DNA from: Symbiodinium natans
Lineage: Eukaryota > Sar > Dinophyceae > Suessiales > Symbiodiniaceae
DNA length: 64,000 nucleotides
Assembly: GCA_905221605.1 (NCBI GenBank)
Contig: CAJNDS010000335.1
Span: forward strand, 631,203-695,202
Reading direction: 5' to 3'
Shown: positions 11,001 through 21,878 of the stretch, piece after piece
How the letters are laid out: each line of letters begins with the position of its first letter
How positions within the stretch are numbered: the first letter of the stretch is position 1
Notes under the pieces: generated by a model
The model's database searches: none
Seen by the model: the letters and a program-made list of their open reading frames with translations, nothing else
What the model was told of the DNA's origin: nothing
Position numbers and translations under genes: made by a program

Positions 11001-13885
11001 ACAGATTCTTGGACCACTCTGCGTCATTGCAACCGTCAGGCCCAAGCCCCAGCTTCTTCTTGGCTGCATTGACAACCGAAATGAAAGCAACATGGCACTT
11101 CACATCTGCAGAGTTGTTGGACGACAGCCAACGTTGCACATCGGATGCCGACGCTGCTGTCATCCATAGATTGACAGATCTAGCTCCCGGCGACTGATCT
11201 GCGTCACACTGGATGCGGCCTGACTCAGCCAGCTGGTTTTGCAAGAACTGCACCACATCCGGAACATCGCCGGACGGCACACTGGCTTTCAGCTGGGTGA
11301 TGGCTTTGCGGACAAGGTCTTGCAACGCCACGCGTACCTTGTTTGTTATGATTGTTGTGCTACGGTTATCTACTTGCGAGTGTGCGCTGCGTGCACACAT
11401 GCTAAACAGCTCACCCCGCCTGTGACCAGCACCCACGTGCTTTGGTTCCGATCGTAACCTTCTTGAAGAATGCTAGCTGGATCCCGTAACCCAAGCACAA
11501 TCTCACCACGGACTGCATCGATGGATCAAGTAGTTTGTCAATTCCTGCACATACCACAAGCCGAACAGAATGCATTACTCATATGATGTAACAGCTCCCT
11601 AACAATTTAAACATTGTGCAAGACTCTCCGACACATGACAATCCATGACGACATTGTTTGAGCACATTTATATGTTCTTCATGAAAGTGGAATATTTTGT
11701 TGATGTTTTTATACGCAATGCATCTCAACTAAACTATACGCTAAACTATGCGCTACCATGGCAGCCGTGGCGGTGGCAATTCTCAAATAGCACACATAGA
11801 CATGCAGCAGCTATGCATGACATGTATTCTGCGTCTGATGTGGTTGTTGCTCCTCCTGCTGCATGAACCAGGCAAGACAGTAGGTCGTCCACCCACCATC
11901 GAGCGCGGCTGTGGGCGGTGGCATCATCACTTGCCTGGCCGTTGACAGACATTTCAACGTCAGCCTCGATGTCGTCTTTGGATTCGGTGGGCACACGTGC
12001 CGCGGATGCAGCTGCCCCCTTCGGAGCCGCTCTTCTCTTGGGTGCACTTGCCTTACGAGCCTTCTTCTTTGGTTGAAGCAACTCATTGACATCCAGTGCT
12101 GACCCGTCGGATGCATCTCGTGTTGTCGGCCGCTTGTTCCCGCCGCCTGCGAGCTTGTCCACGAAGCGTGCGCCGGCAATCTCTGTCAGCAGCCTGTTGA
12201 TCACGTCTGGCTTGTGCTTGCCAAATGAAAACTCTGGCAACTGTCGTTCTGACGCATCCTTGGCAGAGGGGTCCGTCAGCGGGACCTTGGTGCGCGTGTG
12301 TGTGTGATGCTCTGTGTGTGTGTACTTACTTGTACTCTGACTCTGACGCTCTGAACATGCGCGAACTTTTGTTTTCAGCAACAATTCTAACTACTGTCAG
12401 GCTGGTTGCTAGAAACTTGCACGCCTCCATAAACAAGCTAGCCAAAAGCTCTTTCGGATAGCACGGCAGCAAGTTGTACGCCACAATCTTGAGGATGCAA
12501 TGCAAGTTTTGCAAGCATGCCAGCGGCATGTGGAAGTCGGAGTGTTGGAAGTTCGTGCGTTCTCCGAAGTAGGCTGACCATTCCTGCAGAACACCTAGGT
12601 TGTTGACTGCGTTGTAGACACGTTTGCTGAGGTCGTACAGCTGTGTCGTCTTGTACTTCGCGGTGTAGTTGTTTTTCACGAAGTCCCCCATGGATTTTGA
12701 CCACGAGCAGTTGCTGGTTGTCAAACCATTCTGCTGAGCATATCGACTCCATGCCTGAATCGACTCCCATGACGCATGATGTATGTGACTCAATTGGCCG
12801 TGCCTGGCGGCTATTAGTACACATCCGTAGCACGTTGCAATGTGCTGTGAAACTATGCCTCACACTGTCACTGTCACTGCATAACACATGCTTGTGTAGC
12901 AACTATGAGCAATACTTGGTCAACTTCCGGAACACCCAGGATCTGTTCCATGTACGTTGTGCCCAGACCATCATGGAAGTCGTTATGAATATCGCGCAGG
13001 AACCTCGGTGAAGATATGATCTGGGCATATATTAACGCAAACATATCATATGACAACATGAATGTTATTCAAGTCAGCAGTGTCGACATGCTCTTACACA
13101 TGATGGCATGATCTATTTAATGTCATGTCGCGCGCACACGCATTCTGGCATGCGGTTACTGAAGATCCGTGCGCCAGTGAGGCCACGGTCAAGCGTGGCT
13201 CTGACATTGACGTTCTCCGGTCGCTCCTGTGCGGCAAGGTAGAACGCCTCCGACCTTAGTAGTCAGTCATTAACGAAATTGTGAAAGAAAACAAAGCAAG
13301 ATTACGTGGACATTCGCTACAGATGTTACAACTCGACTCGACTCTACAACACGTGTTGTTTTTTTATGTCGAGTGACAACGTTCCGAAAGTTAACGCCAA
13401 GTACTCGCCAGAGCCCTGATCGTATACTAGCCACGCTTCACCGCGCACACCTTCCACGATGCCTGTGGCAAATATGCGCGTGACGTAACTTCTCAGCACA
13501 TTTCCGGTGCGACGAGCGTTGATCGGATGACGTCGGATCATCCGGGTGGTTCCATCTTCCTTGAACCAGGGAACGGTTCGCTTGTCTCCTTCCTGACATC
13601 GGATAAGGCTGTGTGTGTATCTGGATCACGTTTTAACACTGATCACTGATCATACATCTACAAGTCTACAAGCACGCAAGTCAGACGTCATAACGACCTG
13701 CCACCGTCACACCACTCACCTGTCCCCGCCTGGTAGACATTGAATATCTTGTTGAGAAGGATCGTTCCCTTCTCTTGATACTCCTTCACATCAAATCGTG
13801 TATCGAGGTCCAGCTTCTCGCCAAACAAAATCTCATGTGCCTGACGATACCTGTAAGATTGTCGAGCAACATCGCGCCGCTCCAT
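8018..13885 (-). CDS. Multi-exon cargo gene of unknown function (at least 12 exons)
   Basis: The start is the ATG at 13885-13883 in a strong context (ACCATGG). Hand-joined exons are 13885-13720, 13588-13381, 13254-13140, 13020-12888, 12810-12395, 12285-11757, 11544-11459, 11337-10647, about 10302-9828 and 9691-9480. All nine joins use GT and AG, and the phases carry through without a stop, giving about 1010 residues. Further exons are about 9390-9159, 9048-8807 and a last block ending at the stop at 8018; two of these joins remain unsettled. The protein has a conserved-looking N-terminal part, then a Lys/Ala/Pro-rich nuclear-type basic segment from the 12285-11757 exon (KKKARK, PKRRAAPK), then long helical stretches. 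I recognise no family. It may be structural or regulatory cargo of the transposon. The 10300-10646 intron contains a 93-bp palindrome. Confidence 0.7.
10367..10459. repeat. 93-bp palindrome in an intron of the cargo gene
   Basis: The arms are about 46 bases. The innermost 21 on each side are perfect (left arm ...AACATGCTTATCTG) around a single central base, and the outer parts carry a few mismatches. It could be a tiny foldback element or an RNA hairpin. It lies wholly inside the predicted intron 10646-10300. Confidence 0.85.
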
Positions 13886-15294
13886 GGTCAACGTTAGCAG
13901 TCAATATAAATCAAGTCAGTATATAATTGATTACAGAAGCCACAGTAGATCGCGGTAATGTATCTGGGGAGCTGGCGACTGATCCTTCTGTGACTTTGTG
14001 TCTTTTGCACTCTCCACGTCGCAGGTAAGTGATCCTGGATGGTCCCGTAGAACAGTAGCTCACGTGGTGAATACACAATCACACATGTGATGTGATATGA
14101 GTGGACATCTGATATGCCAAGGTCACAGGTCTAAAGTTACTGTTAAGACCAACAGTCGCACAACCGACACAAGCCAAACACAACAAAGTTATCGCTGCCA
14201 AGGGTCTGATGCAACCACGGGCGGGCCAGCAAATGCAATCAGTCACTACAAGTCTTGTCCGGAACAGATGTCCCGTCAACAAAACGCTGCAGCATGCAAC
14301 ATGTATGCCAGTTGCAATAGTATATGCATCAGCCGCATCAGTTGTATCAACACAATGCATCACACAATGCACAACAGCCAGGCCGACATTGTGTGCCGAA
14401 TATTGAGTATATATGAAACACATATGCCATGCAGCCATGCAGCCATGTGCATACACATGTATGGCACGCTGCAGCTAAGCAGACGTGCCTTCACGCAATG
14501 TGAAGGCACGTCTGCTTAGGTGCAGCGCGTCATCAACTTTCACACCCTCACTCTCAGCATGCAAATATCTTGTGTATGTATTTGTGTCCGCATGTATCAA
14601 CGTATTTGTGCCGGTCGTGTTGCTGCATTCACGTCTACCGCAGTCTGGTGCTGCAGATGCCAATCTCCGGTGCGACAATGATAATCAGACCTGAGCTGAA
14701 GCTTCAAGGTTTTACTTGACCAACAGCAATGTGTTCACACACAGTACTGGCTACTAAAAATTCGCCAGGTTGCCAGGTTCAGCATTGTCACAATCGTTGC
14801 CATAGTGACATCTATCGGGCCAGCCTTTGAAGTTACAGTGCGAGGAACATAACTCATGTCGGTGATACTTGCAATATGATGTTTCGTTATATTACTTGTA
14901 ACTTGTCACTTTTGTTTGTTCATTGCACGGCGCACTCTTGCAGGACCTGCAAGTATGATTCTTTCATCAATGCTGTGGATGGTTCCTCTCTTCTGTGCAC
15001 GAATTGCTATCCAACCACAATGAAGCAAAAGTGCAGAAACACTGTGCCACAAATCACACAGCGTGACTCGCTCGCGGCCGTCGTGGCTTACTGTTCTTCC
15101 CGACTGTGTCCCTTACACACATCGGCATGGTGTTTTGCACACCGCCACGGACCCTTGTTACAAGCACAATGATTCAATCAATAAACAAATTACGCATCAC
15201 ACAAGTTACATAAGTCACATAAGTTGATTATCATTGCTTTGCTACAAAGAACAGATCACATCGATGAGACCGAACCCATGGTGGTCTAAGTGGT
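13886..15294. other. Spacer between methyltransferase and cargo gene
   Basis: About 1.4 kb without a convincing gene. A 39-codon minus-strand frame (about 14857-14738, starting Met-Ser-Tyr-Val) and an open stretch around 14082-13900 could be 5' exons of the cargo gene, but I could not join them. A plus-strand frame at 14876-15172 has paired Cys-x2-Cys motifs but no other support. Confidence 0.4.
14467..14527. repeat. 61-bp near-perfect hairpin
   Basis: Two 28-base arms with one mismatch surround the 5-base loop GCAAT; the inner 20 pairs (CTAAGCAGACGTGCCTTCAC and its complement) are perfect. It lies in the spacer upstream of the cargo gene. It could be a foldback insertion, a small-RNA precursor or a protein-binding cruciform. 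Confidence 0.85.
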
Positions 15295-17388
15295 CTACAC
15301 AGCTTTACGACTGCGCAGCTGACTTGGCCCCCGAATCATGAGTGCAAGGCCGCGCATTCTTGTGGAGAGCCCGCTGCTTGCAGCGCCGGTCGCAGCGTCG
15401 ACGTTGGCAGCTGACGACAAACTTGACACTAGTTTTCCATATAACCCCCGCTTGCGGATGATGTCAACCTTTGTGTTGCCATGACTCAAGACATATGCAA
15501 GGACTACACCCACACACTGGACGTGCATGGCGTTGCCAGCTTGTCCACTTCGACTGGTGCGATCGCAGTCGCGAGTGATGTGCGTCCAGCCAGAGCCACT
15601 GTCAGCATACGAGTCATCGTCGTAACCATCCAAAGCAAATGGGCAGGTTGCCACTCCATAGCTTAGCTGTTTCAGCACCGGGAAGCCTTGAAGCAACAAA
15701 CATTCTCTGCTTGTAATCCAGCGGTGATGCGTGTCAGACCTTGGCAGGCCCAGTTATTGCAAGTGACAGTACAACACGCCTGATAGTATTTCATACTTTA
15801 CATGACAGTATGCATCCGAGTGTCCAGAGAATACCTGTGTTCTTGATGAGTGTGAACATGTGACTCTTCTTGGACACTGTCGACAAAGACATCTGAGGGT
15901 TCTGATTCAACTGATACACCATACCAGACTCGAGCGCGCGAACACGATACTCATTCATGAAGTCAACTTCTGCCTGTGTGAGCGTTTTCCAGAACATCAA
16001 GCGGGTCTAGATCATGTGCTGCATCGTTGATGTGGTCAGCGTCTAGCTGATTCGATTCAGAATCCTTCCATCGAGATTGCGGCCTTGCACATGCCCACAA
16101 CAACTCCGAACGTAGTTCTTTTGGCCCTGCAATCATAAATTGATCCCAGCTCGGATCGGTCGCCGCGCTGCTGTCGGAGTGCGTGGTCAAAAAGATCCTA
16201 CTGTATGCATGTAATGGTTGTGACATAGGTCCTGTCAGCAATTTGTGTCGCATCAACGTGTACTTTCGAACCCTGGTGATCGGCCACCCATATTCGAGCG
16301 GATCCACTGTTGTTTGATCAAAGAAATACACGTGACCCATGGTGTCTGCCAATACTGACGTCGTGAACCCCTGAACATTCTCTTGTATGACATATGGTTC
16401 CTCCATCAATAGTCGGAGAATGATCCAAGCGAATAGATGCACTGTTGTTTTGCCGTCGAGGCCCTGCAGCTGTCCGCGCATGCTGAAATCGGTGCATGGC
16501 GTACCGGCAGCATGTACATCTGCTCTTGTGACCTTAGTGTCGCATAATGGCACTCGATACATACCTCAACGACTCAACGACCTGAAGCACAAAGCTAATC
16601 TATGCAGCACTGCACAACAAAAAAAACATTGCATACCGGCGTATCGGTACATGTGCATAGTGCGTGTGTGTTTGGACGTGTATGGCTACTCAGCTGTGTA
16701 AATGGCGCATTGCATTATGATACATGTACCACTAACGCAGAAGAGTAACATCACACATCTTGTCGCAATTCACGCAGTAACCATACGTGTGGATGAGTCC
16801 TTTCAAGACATTGTGGTCCGCCTTCGGCAACAGATCTTTCATGACTTCCACAAACCTGCCCTGCTCCAGTAGCTTCTCGATCTTGGGTTTGAAGTCATCG
16901 GTCCAAAACGTGTCGATGTCTGTGAACAAACACTTGGGACCATTTGGTGCTCGACGAAGCTGGGCCTGTGATTTACTTAGCCATTCCACGGCATGCATGT
17001 TTTGAATTGAAATCTGTTGGGCGCAATCACCCAATTCATGCATAGCTCCAAGACCTAGGCACTCCAACGCTGTACATGGTGTGTCTATGCCAGAGAATGC
17101 AGAGGACATAGTCAGCTCTGATATGCATGAACGTATGTGCCCAACATAGTCTCGATAGCCATCTGGAGATGTGTGGCCTGATTGTGATTCATAGCTTTGC
17201 TTCAACACTGTCTCTGGCCAGCGCATGAGACGCTGCAGTTTGTCGAGACGTGCTGCGCGATCAGCATCAAAGCCACATTGTTGGTCTTCGCGAACAACAT
17301 GTTCCTGTGATTGTTGTGCTGCATTGATGGAATCATTGCCATCAACAAACTCACCTGCACATAGCTCCTGAGCACACGCCGCACATTT
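15295..17388 (-). CDS. C5 cytosine-specific DNA methyltransferase
   Basis: The exons 17388-16737, 16564-16095, 16006-15835 and 15686-15295 join in coherent phase to about 561 residues. Cytosine methyltransferase motifs appear in order: motif I (AFSGIDTPCTALE), an acidic FTDIDTFW stretch, catalytic motif IV with its Cys in GTPCTDFS, motif VI (QENVQGF), a motif VIII-like WPITRVRKY, and motif X (GNAMHV) near the C-terminus. The enzyme would transfer methyl from S-adenosylmethionine to cytosine C5 in DNA, in the nucleus. Exon 1 also has a Cys-x2-Cys / Cys cluster (KCAACAQELC). The second intron seems to begin GC. The true start is uncertain: the first in-frame Met of exon 1 is at 17226, and an upstream exon is likely because exon 1 opens at a splice acceptor. 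The catalytic core appears intact. Confidence 0.85.
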
Positions 17389-17439
17389 CTAAAATAATCA
17401 TAACAACATATATGAACAAACACATCTTCTTACATACGC

Positions 17440-17445
17440 TTTATT
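17440..17445 (-). terminator. Possible AATAAA polyadenylation signal
   Basis: AATAAA occurs on the minus strand about 30 bases after the stop of the Lys/Asp-rich frame. It may end that transcript, or be chance in AT-rich DNA. Confidence 0.3.
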
Positions 17446-17474
17446 ATCACAAAACAAAAGCAAACACATATACA

Positions 17475-18257
17475 TCATTCATGCAGGCAAGCGTCGTTTG
17501 GCATGTCACTTGTCGGCATGTCTGAGTGGCGTGTCCGATCCAAAGCTGTTGCTGTGTTCTGATCCTTTTCGCGACTCGCAGTCTCAGCCGAAGCCGGCTG
17601 CTCTTGTGCTGCCGTCAACATGTCGCCAGTGATTGCGTCTGTAGCGGTACCGCCCTGGGACATACACGGCACAGAACATTCAGGCAAGCTCTGTGCCTGA
17701 GTCTGAGTCTGAATATCCATGTCTTCCTCATGAGCTGAAGTAGGCATACTCGCCATTGACTTCATTCCTTCACAACCATCTGGCGGCTGCGTGTCTGAAC
17801 TATGCGTTTCAGCTGGATCTGGTTGTGCATCAGCTTTTGTATTCCTGCACTCATCTGCTCCATAAACTTTTGTGACTGTGTTCTTGGTGTCCTTGCACTC
17901 TTCAGCCGGCAGTGTTGATGTGGAAGTCATTGCCGAACAATTTGATGCAGTTGCACCAGCATCTACACCAGTCTGTGTGTTCTTGTATTCTTCAGCTGGC
18001 TGCAAAGCTTTTGGCTTGCAGCCTGCTTTCTCAATACCGAAGAACAAGTTGATGCCTTCCTGTGTTGGAACGATGCCCTTCTCATTCTCTGACAAGGCGG
18101 TGGCGTCTGCAGTTTTCTTTTGTTTCTTGCGCGCCGGCTGCGAAGGCGATCTGAAACTGCTGTAGTCCTTGTCCTTGTCCTTGTCCTTGCCTTTGGCTTT
18201 TGTTTTGGCAGCCGCTGGCTTTTGCTTTGCTACTGGTGAGCTTGTTGGGCGTTGTTT
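17475..18257 (-). CDS. Lys/Asp-rich nuclear-type protein upstream of the methyltransferase
   Basis: The frame opens Met-Pro-Pro-Lys and continues for about 260 residues. The N-terminal 60 residues are strongly basic (KTKAKGKDKDKDKD, then PARKKQKK), as in nuclear localisation segments. A short ordered block follows (GINLFFGIEKAGCKPKA), then an acidic, Ser/Thr/Gln-rich disordered tail. There is no catalytic motif. The stop lies only about 90 bases before the first methyltransferase exon on the same strand. It could therefore be a separate single-exon gene, supported by a possible AATAAA, or the N-terminal tail of the methyltransferase joined by an intron I could not place. Confidence 0.6.
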   Translation of the reverse strand, partial: KQRPTSSPVAKQKPAAAKTKAKGKDKDKDKDYSSFRSPSQPARKKQKKTADATALSENEKGIVPTQEGINLFFGIEKAGCKPKALQPAEEYKNTQTGVDAGATASNCSAMTSTSTLPAEECKDTKNTVTKVYGADECRNTKADAQPDPAETHSSDTQPPDGCEGMKSMASMPTSAHEEDMDIQTQTQAQSLPECSVPCMSQGGTATDAITGDMLTAAQEQPASAETASREKDQNTATALDRTRHSDMPTSDMPNDACLHE

Positions 18258-18499
18258 CGGCGGCATAGCGTTGCGCAACCGTGTGTATCAATACAAGCCA
18301 AGCAAAAAGCACTGCGCATACAGCATACAGACATCTACCAACGATATCATGTGTAATGCTTTAGCATCAAGAACATATATGCAGTATATGTTATGTACAT
18401 CCAAGCATGACAATGTTTCATGGCAAACTGAATGCCTGCAGCAGGTGGCTTGTCTAATAGTACAAGTTGGAACGTGTAGTCTAATGCACATGCAGACAT

Positions 18500-19235
18500 G
18501 TACGTATACAGATCTATGATGTATGTATATATATATATATATATATATATTGTTATATTGTTATATTGTTATATTGTAAAGACATACATACATATATATA
18601 ATGTAACGTAATAATCGAAAATAAACATAGAAATAAGCAAAATAAAAAAAAACGTTAAACAAAGCTAAGTAAAAAAAACAACAACAAATAACATCAAATA
18701 AAATAAAATAAAATGACATAAAATGACATGTGCATTAGTGTAACGTTAACCCAGTATAACAGAGCATAATATAACACAACATGATGTAATGTAATGTGTA
18801 AATATGTGTATATGTGAATGTTTGCATATGTGTATGTTGCGCAAGCGTCTGGTTGTAAGTAAACTTATGCACATGTGTCATGTGTGTTATACAAAGTACT
18901 ACATGATTTGCGGTAATTGTAGTATGTTTAGTTCACATGTGTATGATTATATGTGTTATCTAAAGCAGTACATGAGTTGCCATGGTTGCAACATGTTTAG
19001 TTGAACACATTATGCATATGTTGAGATTATCATATTGAAAGTAATAACATTATAATAAATAGCTGCATTAAGATAACAAAAAAAAACAAAACAAAATGAT
19101 TCGGACCCATATAATTTTTAGTCATATTGCTAAAAATATAAATAATTAAATTATGAAATTTAAAACATGTATCAAAGCCTTAAGAACCTGAATATATAAC
19201 ATACTTATTTTTTCAAACCTCAAGCATTCATCCCA
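18500..19235. other. AT-rich non-coding spacer
   Basis: About 0.7 kb of A/T-rich DNA with a (TA)n run at about 18524-18551, TTATATTG repeats and A-runs. No gene signal is visible. It may hold the promoter of the minus-strand genes to its left. Confidence 0.6.
18524..18551. repeat. (TA)n microsatellite
   Basis: About 14 TA units. Confidence 0.9.
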
Positions 19236-19239
19236 ACCT

Positions 19240-20035
19240 GATACCAGTACTCGACCCCGAGGACTCCAGCACTCTGATGACTCCAATCCTCAGACCCATC
19301 TTCAGGGCTCCAGTCCTCAGCACCCTCCCCTGTCAGGACTCCAGTCCTCAGGGCCCCCCTAGCCCAAGTACTCAGTCCTCAGGCCATCCGAGCCTGAGGA
19401 CTCCAGTCCTCAGGCCATCCGAGCCTGAGGACTCCAGTCCTCAGACCCCCCCAGCCTGAGGACTCCACTTCTCAGGCCATCCGAGCCTGAGGACTCCAGT
19501 CCTCAGACCCCCCCCCCCCCCCCCCCCAGCCTGAGGACTCCAGTCCTCAGGCCATCCGACCCTGAGGACTCCAGTCCTCAGACCTCCCCCAGCCTGAGGA
19601 CTCCAGTCCTCAGGCCATCCGAGCCTGACAACTCAGTCCTCAGACCCCCCCCAGCCTGAGGACTCCAGTCCTCAGGACCCCCCCGACCTGAGGACTCCAG
19701 TCCTCAGGTCCCTCCGGGCCTGAGGACTCCAGTCCTCAGACAACACCTTCCTCAGGACTCCAGTCCTCAGGCCCTCCTCAGGCCACCCCCTCCTCAGGAC
19801 TGCAGACCTCAGGCCCCCCAAGCCTGAGGACTCCAGTCCTCAGGCCCCACCCCAGCCTGAAGACTCCAGTCCTCAGGCTACCCCCCTCCTCAGGACTCCA
19901 GTCCTAAGCCACCCACCCTAAGAACTCCAGTCCTCAGGCCCCCAGCCCTGAGACCCCCCAACCCTGAGGACTCCAGTCCTCAGGCCCCCCAACCCTAAGG
20001 ACTCCAGTCCTCAGTATGAACAATGGTAAACTGAA
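19240..20035. repeat. Hairpin-forming minisatellite (CTGAGGACTCCAGTCCTCAGG)
   Basis: About 25 diverged copies of a 25-35 bp unit. Each contains the self-complementary halves CTGAGGACT and AGTCCTCAG around CC, followed by a C-rich linker with CCATCCGAGC or CCCCCAGC. Each unit can form a hairpin. The AGTCCTCAGG half resembles the CAGTCCTGAGG core of the element's terminal repeats. Confidence 0.9.
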
Positions 20036-20309
20036 GACTCAAGTCCTCAACAATATCAATATTAACAACACATATTTGTATGTATATATATATATATAGT
20101 TTATTATATTGTGGTATTGCGATAATATCAATATGTACAATGCATATCATCCAACATGTAAAGCACACACGTAGCGAACACAGCGTGCCTGAGATAGAAT
20201 CACCTCAGATATTTCTCATGAGATTTTCATAACACTCATGTTTCACGACTCTGAAATGTAGCTCACATGCACAACAAACAACGAAACAGCAATATAGCTG
20301 ACGTATGTC

Positions 20310-20372
20310 TGTATGTATATCTGAAGTGCAGCCAAGTCACTGTTGTGTATCTGAAGTGCAGCCAAGTCACTG
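20310..20372. repeat. Two-copy 30-bp direct repeat
   Basis: The block TCTGAAGTGCAGCCAAGTCA and its following bases occurs twice in tandem between the minisatellite and the small Lys-rich gene. Confidence 0.8.
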
Positions 20373-20781
20373 TTGCATATAGATTGGTTCAGCCTCAGAC
20401 GTCAGCGTGTAGGTCAGTGCATTCCATAATCAGTGCCGCACTACAAGCAAGCGATGCAGTAGCTGGTCGTTAGCGCTTTTTCCACGTGTGTCACGCAAGG
20501 TCTCTGAAATTCCCAAAACATTATCATCTCACCTGAGATCAGAGATCATTCAATCACACGTCTATTTGAAATATGTGTTTGTCCACTGTATGAACAATAA
20601 ACGATGCTGCCAAGACTCTGTGTATCATTCATATCCATGAACCACCAGCCCCTGATGCTGCTGCTCACCATCAGTCACTGTCGGAGCCTTAATTCAACAT
20701 TCTGACATTAGTCTAAACAGCAACAACATAACATGTATTTTTGCTGTCTCGTAGCTCTTGCAATTCGGACGGCTTTTGCTT

Positions 20782-21803
20782 CTACATCGGCGATTCGGTG
20801 CAGCAGATCGCGATGGCACCTGTCATTTGTTAACATGTTGACAATTTGTTAACGACATGAGTACACAGCGACAGAAAGCCTTCAAGTGCAAAGCGCCTTC
20901 GACTCACGACGCCTTTCCTTTCTTGTCATCTCTTCTTGGATCTGATGCATGCATATAAGTGAAAGCAAAATGTCCAATGGCTACCTGTGACAGCATGCCA
21001 AAGCTAAGTGCCTCTTTGTCGATCTGGTTGACCATATTTACGAGGTACTCGTCGACGGGCTCGCTAGAGCTTGAGCTAGATTCGGATTTTTCTTTCGCCT
21101 CTAGTTAACAGCAGAACATAACACAACGCACACACATGTCACACGTGTACAGTCTTATTTTTCGTCCTGATCATTCTCCTTGTTGATGCTTTGCCGGGCG
21201 GTGGCCCGCGGTTGGCGACTCGATGTGCTTCCACCCTTACCAACATGCATGTCTGTCATGAGTAAATGTAATCAGTATTAACTGTTGGTGCCTCAATGTG
21301 CTTGCCCTTCGGCTTGCTGCTGCTTGCCTTTTTGTCACCATCCTGAACAGATATCAATATAAGCTGAAAGATTATCTAGCGATATAAGCGTGGCAGAACC
21401 GGCACCTGGCTCGGACACTTACGTCTCCGACCTTGTGTGGTCTCCTGCAAAAAAAAAACTAGCAATAGACTTGCGTGACGATGAATGATGCACACTCAAG
21501 AATCTTATGGTCCTTAGCAGTTGTGGACGGCGTCTGTCTAGATGGGGTCGACTTTGGCCGTGCCTTAGGCTTCGGCGCCTGCTTCGGCTTTGGGGATGGC
21601 TTCGCCTTCGAAGGCTTTGCTGGCGCCTTTGGTCTTGATTTTGCCTTGGGTGCCTGACGTAATGAAGTGTAAACTCAAACTCACAACTAAACTGCTGCAA
21701 CACAAACAGTAACGTGAACACAGCGGTGACTGAATAAGCATTGACTTCACATCACAACCCGCCGATGCGCCTTCTTTGGTGTGATCGTCTCCGTATTTGG
21801 CAT
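20782..21803 (-). CDS. Eight-exon Lys/Pro-rich small protein (about 160 aa)
   Basis: This gene is invisible to ORF scanning because its exons are short. Hand-joined exons are 21803-21759, 21653-21496, 21444-21423, 21342-21283, 21252-21241, 21098-20985, 20941-20908 and 20819-20782. All seven introns are GT-AG, several with strong donors (GTAAGT, GTGAGT, GTAAGG), and the phases sum to 161 codons including the stop. Residues 16-60 form a Lys-Pro-Ala tail resembling the histone H1 or HMG-type tail (APKAKSRPKAPAKPSKAK). Later come a Lys/Ser patch (DKKASSSKPKGK), a Ser run and a helical, acidic segment (EYLVNMVNQIDKEALSFGML). A chromatin- or DNA-binding role is inferred from composition alone. The 12-base fifth exon and the last exon are least certain. 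Confidence 0.6.
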
Positions 21804-21878
21804 CTCCTGCGCACAAACACACCAGACTGGCTACATAAACAGCATGTAAACTCTAGTGGCACACAGTACGCTGTCCAC

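Noticed and set aside
14876-15172. Plus-strand 98-codon frame with CRTC and CTNC pairs
   Set aside because: The zinc-like pairs are suggestive, but there is no splice support, no family match, and the orientation is opposite to all supported genes.
19240-20035. CRISPR array
   Set aside because: The repeats are imperfect, contain internal palindromes, have no unique spacers of constant length, and occur in eukaryotic-type DNA.
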